Positions 50,644 through 59,725 of a stretch of DNA of 64,000 nt are shown piece after piece. Below the pieces are notes generated by a model. It made no database searches. It was not told the origin of the DNA and saw nothing but the letters and a program-made list of their open reading frames with translations. The stretch lies in the NCBI RefSeq assembly GCF_000427665.1, contig NZ_KE386572.1:3248196-3312195 (forward strand). Direction: 5' to 3'. The number at the start of each line of letters is the position of its first letter. Positions within the stretch are counted from its first letter, which is position 1. The stretch comes from Geminicoccus roseus DSM 18922. GTDB taxonomy: Bacteria > Pseudomonadota > Alphaproteobacteria > Geminicoccales > Geminicoccaceae. Both the position numbers and the translations under genes were made by a program.

Positions 50644-51660
50644 ATGGATCCGATAGCCAGGCGCAGGCTGCCGAAGAGCGGGCTGGAGGTGACCCAGATC
50701 GGGTTCGGGGCGGCGCCGATCGGCAATTTCCTGAAGCCGATCACCGAGGAAACCAGCGCCGCGATGATCTCGGCCGCCTGGGATGCCGGGGTGCGCTATT
50801 TCGATACCGCCCCCCTTTATGGCCATGGCCTGAGCGAACTGCGCCTGGGCCAGGGGCTGCGCTGGTACCCGCGCGACGAGTTCGTGGTCTCCTCCAAGGT
50901 CGGCCGCCGGCTGGTGCCGGCCCGGCGGGACAGCATCGACTACGCGCCCTGGGTCAATGCCGGGCCGTTCAAGCTGGAGTTCGACGTCTCCTACGACGGC
51001 ACCATGCGCGCCTTCGAGGACAGCCTGCAGCGCATGGCGATCGAGCGGATCGACATCCTGTTCATCCACGACATCGACCGCTTCAACTTCGGCGACGAGC
51101 AGCCGGAAGTGTTCGAGAAGGCGATGAACGGCTCGGCCAAGGCGATCCTCAAGCTGCGCGACGAGGGCGTGGTCAAGGCGGTGGGCCTGGGGGTCAACGA
51201 GTGGCAGGTCTGCCACGAGAGCCTCAAGCGCCACGACTTCGACTGCTTCCTGCTGGCCGGCCGCTACACCCTCCTGGAGCAGGAGGCGCTGGACGGGTTC
51301 CTGCCGCTCTGCGAGGAGCGCGGCGCGTCCGTGGTGCTGGGCGGCGGCTACAATTCCGGCATCCTGGCGACTGGGGCGGTGCCGGGGGCGAAGTACAACT
51401 ACAAGCCGGCGCCCGAGCCGATCATGGAGCGGGTCCGCCGGATCGAGGCGGTCTGCCAGCGCCACCAGGTGCCGCTCAAGGCGGCTGCCCTGCAGTTCGT
51501 CCTGGGCCACCCGGCGATCGTCGCGAACATCCCCGGCACCCGCACCGTGGCGCAGCTGGAGGAGAACCTGGCGATCTTCCGCACCGAGATCCCGCAGGAT
51601 TTCTGGGCCGACCTGAAGAAGGAGGGCCTGGTGCGCGAGGACGCGCCTGTCCCGGAGTGA
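50644..51660 (+). CDS. Aldo/keto reductase (aldose dehydrogenase type)
   Basis: A 338-residue AKR-fold enzyme (PF00248), similar to D-threo-aldose/L-fucose dehydrogenases. Catalytic residues are Asp in [12 protein letters not shown] (Asp and Tyr), Lys in VSSKVGRR and His in [12 protein letters not shown]-like cofactor loops follow. ATG 50644 has GGGAGGGA upstream. The shared operator ties it to the DUF993 gene and thus perhaps to the rare-sugar operon, where oxidation of a free aldose would make sense (inference). Confidence 0.88.
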   Translation: MDPIARRRLPKSGLEVTQIGFGAAPIGNFLKPITEETSAAMISAAWDAGVRYFDTAPLYGHGLSELRLGQGLRWYPRDEFVVSSKVGRRLVPARRDSIDYAPWVNAGPFKLEFDVSYDGTMRAFEDSLQRMAIERIDILFIHDIDRFNFGDEQPEVFEKAMNGSAKAILKLRDEGVVKAVGLGVNEWQVCHESLKRHDFDCFLLAGRYTLLEQEALDGFLPLCEERGASVVLGGGYNSGILATGAVPGAKYNYKPAPEPIMERVRRIEAVCQRHQVPLKAAALQFVLGHPAIVANIPGTRTVAQLEENLAIFRTEIPQDFWADLKKEGLVREDAPVPE

Positions 51661-51715
51661 GCCGCGCTTCCAGGATCCTCCGGTAATCCCGCTGGACAGG
51701 GCTCCGGCCGGCTCG

Positions 51716-51743
51716 GTATGACGTTTTGACCAAATGATCATAC
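51716..51743. promoter_or_regulatory. NikR operator
   Basis: GTATGA-N16-TCATAC (51716-51721 and 51738-51743) is exactly the consensus operator of the nickel repressor NikR in E. coli. It lies 80 nt upstream of nikA, so nickel-dependent repression is the likely control. The nikR gene is not in the window. Confidence 0.85.
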
Positions 51744-51823
51744 GCGCGCCGGTCTCACGCGCTGCCCGGGCCGGCAGGCCCGGCGGCGCCGTCGCGTGCT
51801 TCGCCGGACGAGGGACGCCCGCC

Positions 51824-53389
51824 ATGCTGCGTCGGGAATTGCTGGGAGGTGCAGCTGCCCTCCTGGGAAGTGCTGCCATCGCCGGCCGGGCCCGGGCCGC
51901 CAGCACGACCCTGGTCTTCTCCCATGCCGACAATGTCGGGCCGCTCCACCCGCACCGCTACGCGCCCAACCAGATGTTCGGCCAGGCGCTGCTCTACGAG
52001 CCGCTGGTCCGCTATGCCGAAGGTGGCCGGATCGAGCCCTGCCTGGCTTCCGGCTGGACGGTGGCCAAGGACGGGCGAAGCTATGACTTCGTCCTGCGCG
52101 AGGATGTGCGCTTCACCGACGGGCAGCCGTTCGACGCCCATGCGGTCAAGGCCAACATCGACGCGGTCATCGCCGAGCGGGACCTGCATGGCTGGCTGGG
52201 CCTGGTCGGCCAGATCGAGGGCGTCGACGTCCCGGACACCTATGTGGTGCGGCTGCGGCTGAAGGAGGCCTACCAGCCGGTCCTCTACGAACTGTCCTTG
52301 GTCCGCCCGTTCCGCTTCCTTTCCCCGGCCGTGCTGCAGGGGGCCGCCGAAGCGTTCCGCCCGGTCGGCACCGGGCCCTGGACGCTGGTGGAGACGCTGC
52401 GCGGCGAATCCGACCGGTTCGCCCGCAACGAATCCTACTGGGGAAGCCGGCCGGGCTACGAGCAACTGCTGGTCCGGGTCATCCCCGATCCCAACACCCG
52501 GGTCCTGGCGCTGGAGACCGGCGAGATCGACCTGGTCTACGGCGCCGACCAGATCGGCAGCGAGGCGTTCGCGCGGCTGGACGCCGATCCCCGCTTCCAG
52601 GCGGCGATCTCGCCGCCGCGCGCCTCCCGCCTGGTCGCGATCAACACGAGCCGCGCCCCCACCGACGACCCGGCGGTGCGCCGGGCGATCCTCCAGGCGG
52701 TGGACCGCGCGTCGCTGGTCCGCAACGTCCTGCTCGACATGGAGCGGCCGGCGGACACGCTGTTCGCCCCGAACGTGCCGTTTGCCGACGTGGCGCTGGA
52801 GCCGGTGCTGTTCGACCGGGACGCCGCCGACGCCTCGCTGGATGCGGCCGGCTGGACCGCCGGCGAGGAGGGAATGCGCGCCAGGGACGGCCGGGAGCTC
52901 GCCCTGGATTTCTGCTTCATGGGCACCGACGCCGTGCAGAAATCCCTGGCCGAGGCGATCCAGAGCGACCTGCGCAAGGCGGGCTTCCAGGTCCGGCTGG
53001 TCGGCGAGGACGAGGGCAGCTTCGCCGGCCGGCAGCGCTCCGGCGAGTTCGGGCTGATCTTCGCCGACAGCTGGGGCGCTCCCTACGATCCGCACGCATT
53101 CATGAGCTCGATGCGGGTGCCGTCCCATGCCGACTTCCAGGCGCAGTCCGGGCTGGCGATGAAGGCGGAGATCGACCGGCGGATCGGCGAGGTCCTGGTC
53201 GGCACCGACGATGCCGCCCGCCGCGAGAACTATCGCTGGCTGATGACCACCCTGCACGAGCAGGCCGTCTACCTGCCGATCTCCTACCTCACCATCAGCT
53301 ATGTCCATGCCGCCTCGGTGGCGGGGGTGGAGTTCGGCCCGACGCTCACCGAGATCCCGTTCGACCGGATGATGCCGGCCGCCGCCTGA
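51824..53389 (+). CDS. nikA: Nickel ABC transporter substrate-binding protein
   Basis: A 521-residue periplasmic binding protein of family 5 (PF00496), close to E. coli NikA along its length: NVGPLHPHRYAPNQMFGQ, VRPFRFLSPAV, GTGPWTLVET and GAPYDPHAFMSSMRVPSHAD. The signal is residues 1-25 with an Arg-Arg pair (MLRRELLGG), so Tat or Sec export are both possible. ATG 51824 gives a proper signal; an earlier in-frame ATG at 51734 lies within the NikR operator. First gene of nikABCDE. Confidence 0.95.
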   Translation: MLRRELLGGAAALLGSAAIAGRARAASTTLVFSHADNVGPLHPHRYAPNQMFGQALLYEPLVRYAEGGRIEPCLASGWTVAKDGRSYDFVLREDVRFTDGQPFDAHAVKANIDAVIAERDLHGWLGLVGQIEGVDVPDTYVVRLRLKEAYQPVLYELSLVRPFRFLSPAVLQGAAEAFRPVGTGPWTLVETLRGESDRFARNESYWGSRPGYEQLLVRVIPDPNTRVLALETGEIDLVYGADQIGSEAFARLDADPRFQAAISPPRASRLVAINTSRAPTDDPAVRRAILQAVDRASLVRNVLLDMERPADTLFAPNVPFADVALEPVLFDRDAADASLDAAGWTAGEEGMRARDGRELALDFCFMGTDAVQKSLAEAIQSDLRKAGFQVRLVGEDEGSFAGRQRSGEFGLIFADSWGAPYDPHAFMSSMRVPSHADFQAQSGLAMKAEIDRRIGEVLVGTDDAARRENYRWLMTTLHEQAVYLPISYLTISYVHAASVAGVEFGPTLTEIPFDRMMPAAA

Positions 53390-53415
53390 CCTGTCCCCCG
53401 TCCACGGCGCCCGCC

Positions 53416-54357
53416 ATGCTCCGCTTCGTCCTCCGCCGCCTGCTCAGCCTCCTGCCGCTCCTGCTGATCGTGTCGGTCGCGGTGTTCCTGGTGCTGCGCC
53501 TGGGGCGGGGCGACCCGGCCCTGGACTATCTGCGCCTGTCGCAGATCCCGCCAACCGAGGCGGCCCTGGCCCATGCCCGGACGGAACTCGGCCTGGACCG
53601 GCCCCTGGCGACCCAGTACCTGGACTGGCTCACGGGCGTCCTGCGTGGCGATTTCGGGACTTCCTGGGCGACGCACCGGCCGGTTCTGGACGAGCTGCTC
53701 TATTTCCTGCCGGCGACCCTGCAGCTGGCTGGCGCCGCCCTGATGCTGACGATCCTGGCGGGCGTGCCGCTGGGGGTGCTGGCGGCGCTCACCCGCGACC
53801 GCTGGCCGGACCAGCTGACCCGGCTGTTCGCCTTCGTGGGCGTGTCGATCCCCAATTTCTGGCTGGCCTTCCTCCTGATCCTCCTGTTCGCGGTGAAGCT
53901 GGACTGGCTGCCGCCCATGGGCCGGGGCGGGATTGAGCACCTGATCCTGCCAACCATTGCCACCGCCCTGATGTCGACCTCGATCAATCTGCGCCTGATG
54001 CGCGCCTCGGTGCTGGGGCAGATGGGCGAGCGGCACCTGCCGTTCGCCCGCGCCCGCGGCCTGTCCGAGCCGGCGGTGATCGGCCGCCACGTGGTGCGCA
54101 ACGCCCTGATCGCCCCGCTCACCGCCATCGGCCTGCATGTTGGCGAGCTGATCGGCGGCGCGATGGTGGTGGAGATCGTGTTCGGCTGGCCAGGGGTTGG
54201 CCGCTACGTGCTGCAGGCGATCTCCAACCGCGACTTCCCGGTCCTGCAGGGCTTCATCCTGGTGATGACCGCCGTGTTCGTGCTGTGCAACCTGGCGGTC
54301 GACATCGCCTATGCCTGGCTGGACCCGCGCATCCGCTTCCAGGAGATGCGGCCGTGA
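53416..54357 (+). CDS. nikB: Nickel ABC transporter permease
   Basis: A 313-residue permease (PF00528), six helices, with the EAA-type loop near FARARGLSEPAVIGRHVVRN and the FGWPGVGRY motif of the OppB/DppB group. It matches NikB in length and order. It overlaps nikC as GTGA. Confidence 0.93.
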   Translation: MLRFVLRRLLSLLPLLLIVSVAVFLVLRLGRGDPALDYLRLSQIPPTEAALAHARTELGLDRPLATQYLDWLTGVLRGDFGTSWATHRPVLDELLYFLPATLQLAGAALMLTILAGVPLGVLAALTRDRWPDQLTRLFAFVGVSIPNFWLAFLLILLFAVKLDWLPPMGRGGIEHLILPTIATALMSTSINLRLMRASVLGQMGERHLPFARARGLSEPAVIGRHVVRNALIAPLTAIGLHVGELIGGAMVVEIVFGWPGVGRYVLQAISNRDFPVLQGFILVMTAVFVLCNLAVDIAYAWLDPRIRFQEMRP

Positions 54358-55175
54358 CCCGCAGGCCCTGGCTGCTGCGGCTGTCGCTCCTGGCGGTGGG
54401 CCTCCTGCTGCTGGTCGCCGTGGCCGGCCCCTGGCTGGCGCCCTACGACCCGACCGAGGCCAGCCTGGACCAGCGGATGCTCCCGCCCTCGCTCAGCCAT
54501 TGGCTGGGCACCGACCATCTGGGCCGCGACCTCCTTTCCCGCCTCCTCGCGGGTGCCCGCGCGTCGCTGGGCTCGGTGCTGGCGATCCTGGCGATGGTGC
54601 TGGCGGTCGGCATCACGGTCGGCTCGATCGCCGGCTATGCCGGGGGCGTGGTGGACGCGGTGCTGATGCGGATCTGCGACGCGTTCATGACCGTGCCGAC
54701 CCTGGTGCTGGCGCTGTTCATGGTCGGCGTGCTCGGCACCGGGCTGCTCAACGTGGTGATCGCGATCGTGCTGGCGCACTGGGCCTGGTACGCGCGGCTG
54801 GTGCGCGGGCTGACCCTGTCCCTGAAGAACCGCGACTTCGTGGCGGCGGCCCGGGTCGCCGGCGGGTCGCGGTTCGCGATCATGCGCCGCCACATCCTGC
54901 CGAACATCCTGGGCCAGCTGGCCGTGCTCGCCAGCCTCGACCTCGGCCACTGGATGCTGCACGTCTCCGGCCTGTCCTTCCTGGGCCTGGGCGTGGCGCC
55001 GCCCATGCCGGAATGGGGCATCATGATCAACGACGCCCGCCCGTTCGTGTGGACCGCGCCGATGCTGATCGTGCTGCCGGGTGCGGCGATCTTCGTCACG
55101 GTGATGGCCTTCAACCTGCTGGGCGACGCGCTGCGCGACCGGCTCGACCCTGTTCTCGCGGAGTATCCCCATTGA
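54354..55175 (+). CDS. nikC: Nickel ABC transporter permease
   Basis: A 273-residue OppC/DppC-type permease with WLGTDHLGRDLLSRLLAGAR, the EAA region DFVAAARVAGGS and SFLGLGVAPPMPEWG. GTG 54354 overlaps the nikB stop. It pairs with NikB. Confidence 0.93.
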   Translation: MTRRPWLLRLSLLAVGLLLLVAVAGPWLAPYDPTEASLDQRMLPPSLSHWLGTDHLGRDLLSRLLAGARASLGSVLAILAMVLAVGITVGSIAGYAGGVVDAVLMRICDAFMTVPTLVLALFMVGVLGTGLLNVVIAIVLAHWAWYARLVRGLTLSLKNRDFVAAARVAGGSRFAIMRRHILPNILGQLAVLASLDLGHWMLHVSGLSFLGLGVAPPMPEWGIMINDARPFVWTAPMLIVLPGAAIFVTVMAFNLLGDALRDRLDPVLAEYPH

Positions 55176-55954
55176 GCGGCGACCTGCGGATCGAGGGATT
55201 GCGGCTGCACAGCGGCGATGCCCTCCTGGTGGACGGCGTCGACCTGAGCGTGGCTTCCGGCCGGGTCCTGGCCCTGGTCGGCGCCAGCGGCGGCGGCAAG
55301 ACCCTGAGCACCCTGGCGCTTCTGGGCCTGCTGCCGCCGGGCGTGCGCCGGACCGGCGGGCGGGTCAGCCTGGACGGGCGGGCCTTGGAGCCGGCTGCCT
55401 TGCGCGGGCGCACCGTCGGGCTGGTCCAGCAGAACCCGCGCAGCGCCTTCAACCCGCTGCTCTCGATCGGCGGCCATTTCGCCGAGACCCTGGGAGGTAT
55501 CGGCCTGCGCGGCCGGGCGATGCGGGAACGCGCCTTGGCCCTCCTGGCCGAGACCGGCTTCGAGCGCCCGGCCGCCATCCTGCCGCTCCATCCGTTCCAG
55601 CTGAGCGGCGGGATGCTGCAGCGGGCGATGATCGCCCTGGCCCTGAGCCTGGAGCCGCGCTTCCTCCTGGCCGACGAGCCCACCACCGACCTGGACGCCA
55701 TCCTGCAGGCGCAGCTCCTGGACCTGCTCGACCGCCTGCGCAGCGCGCGCGGGCTGGGCATCCTGCTGGTGACCCATGATCTCTCGGTGGTGGCGCGCCT
55801 GGCCGACGAGGTGGCGGTCATGGCAGGTGGCCGGATCGTCGAGCAGGCGCCGGCAAGCCTCCTGTTTCACCGCCCGCGCCATCAGGTGACCCGGGCGCTG
55901 CTGGACACCCATTTCGCGCTCTATGACCACCAGCCGGCGGCGGCCGCGGCATGA
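55172..55954 (+). CDS. nikD: Nickel ABC transporter ATPase
   Basis: A 260-residue ATPase (PF00005): Walker A GASGGGKTLS, signature LSGGMLQRAMIAL, Walker B FLLADEPTTDLD, VTHDLSVVARLADE. It starts with TTG at 55172, overlapping nikC (TTGA). The size matches NikD; a short C-terminal stretch follows the nucleotide-binding domain, as in Opp-type ATPases. Confidence 0.93.
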   Translation: MSGDLRIEGLRLHSGDALLVDGVDLSVASGRVLALVGASGGGKTLSTLALLGLLPPGVRRTGGRVSLDGRALEPAALRGRTVGLVQQNPRSAFNPLLSIGGHFAETLGGIGLRGRAMRERALALLAETGFERPAAILPLHPFQLSGGMLQRAMIALALSLEPRFLLADEPTTDLDAILQAQLLDLLDRLRSARGLGILLVTHDLSVVARLADEVAVMAGGRIVEQAPASLLFHRPRHQVTRALLDTHFALYDHQPAAAAA

Positions 55955-56730
55955 GCCTGCTGGACGTCCGGGAGGTTTCCCGCTTCTACCGGGGCGGCGG
56001 GCTGTTCTCGCGCACGCCGCCGGTCCGGGTGCTGGACCGGGCCAGCCTGCGGATCGAGGCCGGCGAGTGCGTGGCGCTGCTGGGGCCGTCCGGCTCGGGC
56101 AAGAGCACGCTCGGCCGGATCCTGCTGGGCCTGGAAGCCCCGGATGGCGGCGAGGTTCGCTTCGACGGCGCAAGGCTGGAGGAAGGACGGATCGCCAGGC
56201 CAGCGCGCCGGGCGATCCAGGCGGTGTTCCAGGACCCCTACGCCGCCACCAACCCACGCTTCTCCGCCTTCGAGGTGGTGGCGGAGCCGCTGCGCTATGC
56301 CGGCCGGACCCGCGACCTGCGCCGCCGGGTCGAGGAACTGGCGGCATCGGTCGGCCTGGAGCCCGCCACGCTCGACCGGCTGGCGCACCGCTTCAGCGGC
56401 GGGCAGCTGCAGCGCCTGTGCATCGCCCGGGCCCTGGCGCTGCGCCCGCGCCTGGTGCTGCTCGACGAGGCGGTCAGCAGCCTGGACCTGCAGACCCAGG
56501 CGCACATCCTCCGCTTGCTGGCGGACCTGCGCCGGCGGACGGGGCTCGCCTACCTGTTCATCACCCACGACCTGCGCCTTTTGCGCGGGTTTGCCGAGCG
56601 GACCTACGTGATGGAGGATGGCCGCCCGGTGGAGGCCGACCTGGCCCTGCCGGCCGCCGAGGTCCCGCCGGTGCTGGCGAAGCTGCGGGCGGCGATGCTG
56701 CCGGCCTGGCCTAGCCCTCGCGCCGGCTGA
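55951..56730 (+). CDS. nikE: Nickel ABC transporter ATPase
   Basis: A 259-residue ATPase: Walker A GPSGSGKSTL, signature FSGGQLQRLCIARAL, Walker B LVLLDEAVSSLD and FITHDLRLL. ATG 55951 overlaps nikD (ATGA). It is the last gene, overlapping the convergent iron permease by 20 nt at the 3' ends. Confidence 0.93.
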   Translation: MSLLDVREVSRFYRGGGLFSRTPPVRVLDRASLRIEAGECVALLGPSGSGKSTLGRILLGLEAPDGGEVRFDGARLEEGRIARPARRAIQAVFQDPYAATNPRFSAFEVVAEPLRYAGRTRDLRRRVEELAASVGLEPATLDRLAHRFSGGQLQRLCIARALALRPRLVLLDEAVSSLDLQTQAHILRLLADLRRRTGLAYLFITHDLRLLRGFAERTYVMEDGRPVEADLALPAAEVPPVLAKLRAAMLPAWPSPRAG

Positions 56731-58354
56731 GCCTGGCCAGCAGGATCACCGGGATCAGCCCGAACAGCACGATCAGGATCGCGGCGATCGCCCCGTCCTC
56801 GTAGGTGCCGCGGGCCGCCTCGCCGTAGAGGTGTGTGGACAGGGTCTCGAAGCCCAAGGGGCGCAACAGGAGCGTCGCCGGCAGCTCCTTCATGCAGTCC
56901 ACGAACACCAGCAGGGCTGCGGTCAAGAGGGCCGGGCGCACCAGCGGCAGATGGATGGCGCGCATGGCGCCGGCGGGGGTGCGGCCGAGCATCCGGGCGG
57001 CCTGGTCGAACGAGGGCGGAATCCGGGACAGCCCGGCCTCGATGCCGCCCGCCGCGATCGCCATGAAGCGCGCGCCATAGGCATAGACCAGGGCCACGAT
57101 CGAGCCGGACAGGAACATGCCGCTGACCAGGCCCACCCGGTTCAGCGCCTCGTCGACCAGCGCCATCGGCCAGAGCAGCCCGATCGCCAGCACCGTGCCA
57201 GGCACGGCATAGCCCAGGCTGGCGATCCGTAGGAGATGCAGGCCCAGGCGCGACTGGCGCGCGGCGAACGCCACCACCAGCCCGCCCGCCAGGATCACCG
57301 CGGTAGCGATGCCCGACAGGAGCATGGTGTTGACCGTCTCCTCGACCAGCCGGTCGGAGAAGCCCGCGAAGCTCAGGCGCTTCCAGGATTCGTTGGCGAG
57401 ATAGGCTGCCGGGGCCAGGAAGCCCAGCAGGACCGGCACGAAGCACAAGGCCGGCGCCAGCAGCGCCCAGACGCCTGCCAGCCGGACCGGCTGCAGCCGG
57501 CGCGCCCGCGCGGCCTCGGCGGCGTAGCGCTGGCGGCTGCGGGCGCGCCGCTCCACCACGATCAGCGCCACCACCACGACCAGCATGGCGATGGCGATCT
57601 GCGCGGCGCCCGGCATGCTCGTGCGGTTGATCCAGGTCGCATAGATCGAGACGGTCAGGGTCTGCACGCCCAGAAATTCCGAGGCGCCGATGTCGTTGAT
57701 CGCCTCCATCAGGGCAAGGCTGGTGCCGACCGCGATGGCGGGCCGGGCCAGCGGCAGGGCGACCCGGAAGAACACCGCGGCCGGGCTGGCGCCCAGCATC
57801 CGCGCGGCGTCCACCAGGCTCGCGGCCTGCATCAGGAACATCGCCCGGGCGAACAGGTAGACATAGGGGTAGAGCACCACGCCCAGCACGAAGATCGCCC
57901 CGGGCAGCGAGCGCATCTCCAAAAAGTGCAGGTCGCGCGGGCGCAGGCCGAACAGGGCGCGCAGCGTGCTCTGCACCGGCCCGATCGGGTGCATCAGGTC
58001 CAGATAGGCGAACGCGATGATGTAGGTCGGGATCGCGAGCGGCAGCAGCAGCGCCCACTCGAAGCCGCGGCGCAAGGGGAAGTCGTAGGCGGTGACCAGC
58101 CAGGCGCTGCCGGTGCCGACCGCGGTCACGATCACCGACACGCCCAGGAGCAGGAGGGCGGTCTGGCTCAGCGCGTGGGGCAGGACATAGCTGATCAGAT
58201 GCGGCCACAGATCGCCGGAGCTCTGCGTCGCGATCAGGAGCAGGGCGATGATCGGCGCCACGGCGAGCAGGGCGATCAGGGCGGAGGCAGCCAGCCAGGA
58301 CCGGCCCGGGGAGGCGGTCGAGCCGGCCAGCGCCGTCGCGAGGAAGGAGCGCAT
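56711..58354 (-). CDS. Ferric iron ABC transporter permease (FbpB type)
   Basis: A 547-residue fused double permease (two PF00528 domains, about 12 helices), as in FbpB/SfuB: first EAA loop around LVDAARMLGASPAAVFFRVA, second around FDQAARMLGRTPAGAMRAIH. It moves Fe3+ bound by the FbpA-like protein upstream. ATG 58354 has GGAAGGAG upstream. No ATPase gene follows; the next gene is the convergent nikE. Confidence 0.9.
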   Translation of the reverse strand: MRSFLATALAGSTASPGRSWLAASALIALLAVAPIIALLLIATQSSGDLWPHLISYVLPHALSQTALLLLGVSVIVTAVGTGSAWLVTAYDFPLRRGFEWALLLPLAIPTYIIAFAYLDLMHPIGPVQSTLRALFGLRPRDLHFLEMRSLPGAIFVLGVVLYPYVYLFARAMFLMQAASLVDAARMLGASPAAVFFRVALPLARPAIAVGTSLALMEAINDIGASEFLGVQTLTVSIYATWINRTSMPGAAQIAIAMLVVVVALIVVERRARSRQRYAAEAARARRLQPVRLAGVWALLAPALCFVPVLLGFLAPAAYLANESWKRLSFAGFSDRLVEETVNTMLLSGIATAVILAGGLVVAFAARQSRLGLHLLRIASLGYAVPGTVLAIGLLWPMALVDEALNRVGLVSGMFLSGSIVALVYAYGARFMAIAAGGIEAGLSRIPPSFDQAARMLGRTPAGAMRAIHLPLVRPALLTAALLVFVDCMKELPATLLLRPLGFETLSTHLYGEAARGTYEDGAIAAILIVLFGLIPVILLARLSRREG

Positions 58355-58410
58355 CGGGCTCTGAGGCAGTTTCAAGGCTGGAACGGGTGGCGCCCTTCTA
58401 CATGGGAAAG

Positions 58411-58438
58411 GCGGGCAGCGCCAACCGGCGCTGCCCGC
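58411..58438 (-). terminator. Intercistronic stem-loop after the iron-binding protein gene
   Basis: GCGGGCAGCGCC (58411-58422) and GGCGCTGCCCGC (58427-58438) form perfect 12-bp arms with an AACC loop, between the binding-protein stop (58447) and the permease start. Same arrangement as at 14839 and 44155. Confidence 0.7.
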
Positions 58439-58446
58439 GGGACGCC

Positions 58447-59487
58447 TCAGTCGTCGAAGCCGACCTTGTCCACCAGGGCGGCGGCCTCCTTGCGGTGGGC
58501 GGCGATCTCGGTGAGCTGGGTCGGGTCGACCGTGAGCGGGCCCAGCGCCTCGATGATCGGGTCGACCGGGGCGCCCGGCTTCACCGGGTACTCGTAGTTG
58601 GCGCTGGCATAGATGCCCTGCGCCTCGTCGGAGACCAGGTATTCCAGCAGCTTGACCGCGTTGTCCTTGTTGGGCGCGTTCTTGGCGACCGCGGCGCCCG
58701 ACACGTTGACCTGGGTGCCGCTGCCGTCGGCGAAGGTCGGCAGGATCACCTTGATCGCCTGGCCCCAGTCCTCCTGCTCCGGGCCGCCGCGCCCGCTGCG
58801 CATCAGGCCGACATAGTAGGAGTTGCCGATGCCGACGTCGCAGATGTCGCCCAGGATGTCGCGGGCGACGTCGCGATCGCCGCCGGCGGCCGGACGGGCG
58901 AGGTTGTCCTTCACGCCCTGCAGCCACTGCTCGGTCTTCTCCGGGCCGTCCTTGGCGATCATCGTGGCGATGAGCGCGATGTTGTAGGGGTGCTTGCCCG
59001 AACGGATGCAGACCCGGTCCTGCCACTTCGGATCAGCCAGCTCCTCGTAGGTGAAGCTGGTGACGTCCTCGAGCGACTTGTCGAGATAGGCCACCCGGGC
59101 GCGCAGCGACAGGGCGAACCAGTTGCCGTCGGCGTCGCGCAGGTTCTCGGGAATGGCGCCTTCCAGGACCTCGGAATCGATCGGCTGGGTCACGCCGGCA
59201 TCGACCAGGTCGACCAGGTTGCCGAAGTCCACGGTCATCAGCACGTCGGCCGGGGAGTTGGTGCCCTCGGTGGCGACGCGCTCGGCCAGGCCGTCCTTCA
59301 GCGAGACGGTCTTGGTCTCGATGCCGGTTTCCTTGGTGAACGCGTCCAGCAGCGGCTGGATCAGGCCGGGTTCGCGGGTGGTGTAGATGTTGACCTCGTC
59401 CGCGAAGGCGGTCTGGGCCACCAGCAGCGTGGCGCCCGCCAGAAGGGCAGTCTGCGTGCAGCGTCGCACGGTGTTCGCCAAGGTCAT
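58447..59487 (-). CDS. Ferric iron ABC transporter substrate-binding protein (FbpA type)
   Basis: A 346-residue periplasmic protein (PF13343/PF01547). The Sec signal runs from MTLANTVRRCTQTALLAGAT to AFA, mature start DEVNIYTTREPGL. NSYYVGLMRSG contains the paired tyrosines that bind Fe3+ in FbpA proteins. ATG 59487 with GGAG is chosen over a 24-residue longer reading. A palindromic AT-rich box lies about 90 nt upstream. Followed by a stem-loop and the permease gene. Confidence 0.92.
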   Translation of the reverse strand: MTLANTVRRCTQTALLAGATLLVAQTAFADEVNIYTTREPGLIQPLLDAFTKETGIETKTVSLKDGLAERVATEGTNSPADVLMTVDFGNLVDLVDAGVTQPIDSEVLEGAIPENLRDADGNWFALSLRARVAYLDKSLEDVTSFTYEELADPKWQDRVCIRSGKHPYNIALIATMIAKDGPEKTEQWLQGVKDNLARPAAGGDRDVARDILGDICDVGIGNSYYVGLMRSGRGGPEQEDWGQAIKVILPTFADGSGTQVNVSGAAVAKNAPNKDNAVKLLEYLVSDEAQGIYASANYEYPVKPGAPVDPIIEALGPLTVDPTQLTEIAAHRKEAAALVDKVGFDD

Positions 59488-59572
59488 CGTCCGCTCCGTC
59501 TCTTGTCCATCGCTGGCGTGCAGCGCGGCGGAGAAACGACATTCGCAGCAGTCGCGCAAGTAAATGTCGCAA

Positions 59573-59596
59573 TTTTAGAATTATTATAATTCAGAA
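59573..59596. promoter_or_regulatory. Iron-responsive type palindrome
   Basis: TTTTAGAA followed by GAATTAT-T-ATAATTC (59578-59592, perfect 15-bp palindrome) in the control region of the iron-binding protein gene. It resembles Fur-family sites, and the TTTAGAA half is like the Irr (ICE) box of alphaproteobacteria. A fitting site for iron repression. Confidence 0.5.
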
Positions 59597-59725
59597 TCGC
59601 GATCTATTGTTTTACTATACTTGCATGGTTCCAGGGGACGCCCCAGGCAAGTACCCTGGGCCCCAGGCGATGCCAGAACGGGACGCCTGGCCGCCGGCCG
59701 GGACCAGGGAAGGAGCGCGAAGGTC

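Noticed and set aside
51716-56730. Idea that the nik-type operon feeds cobalt to the adjacent nitrile hydratase
   Set aside because: The exact NikR operator and full-length NikA similarity point to nickel; nearness to the cobalt enzyme is not evidence.
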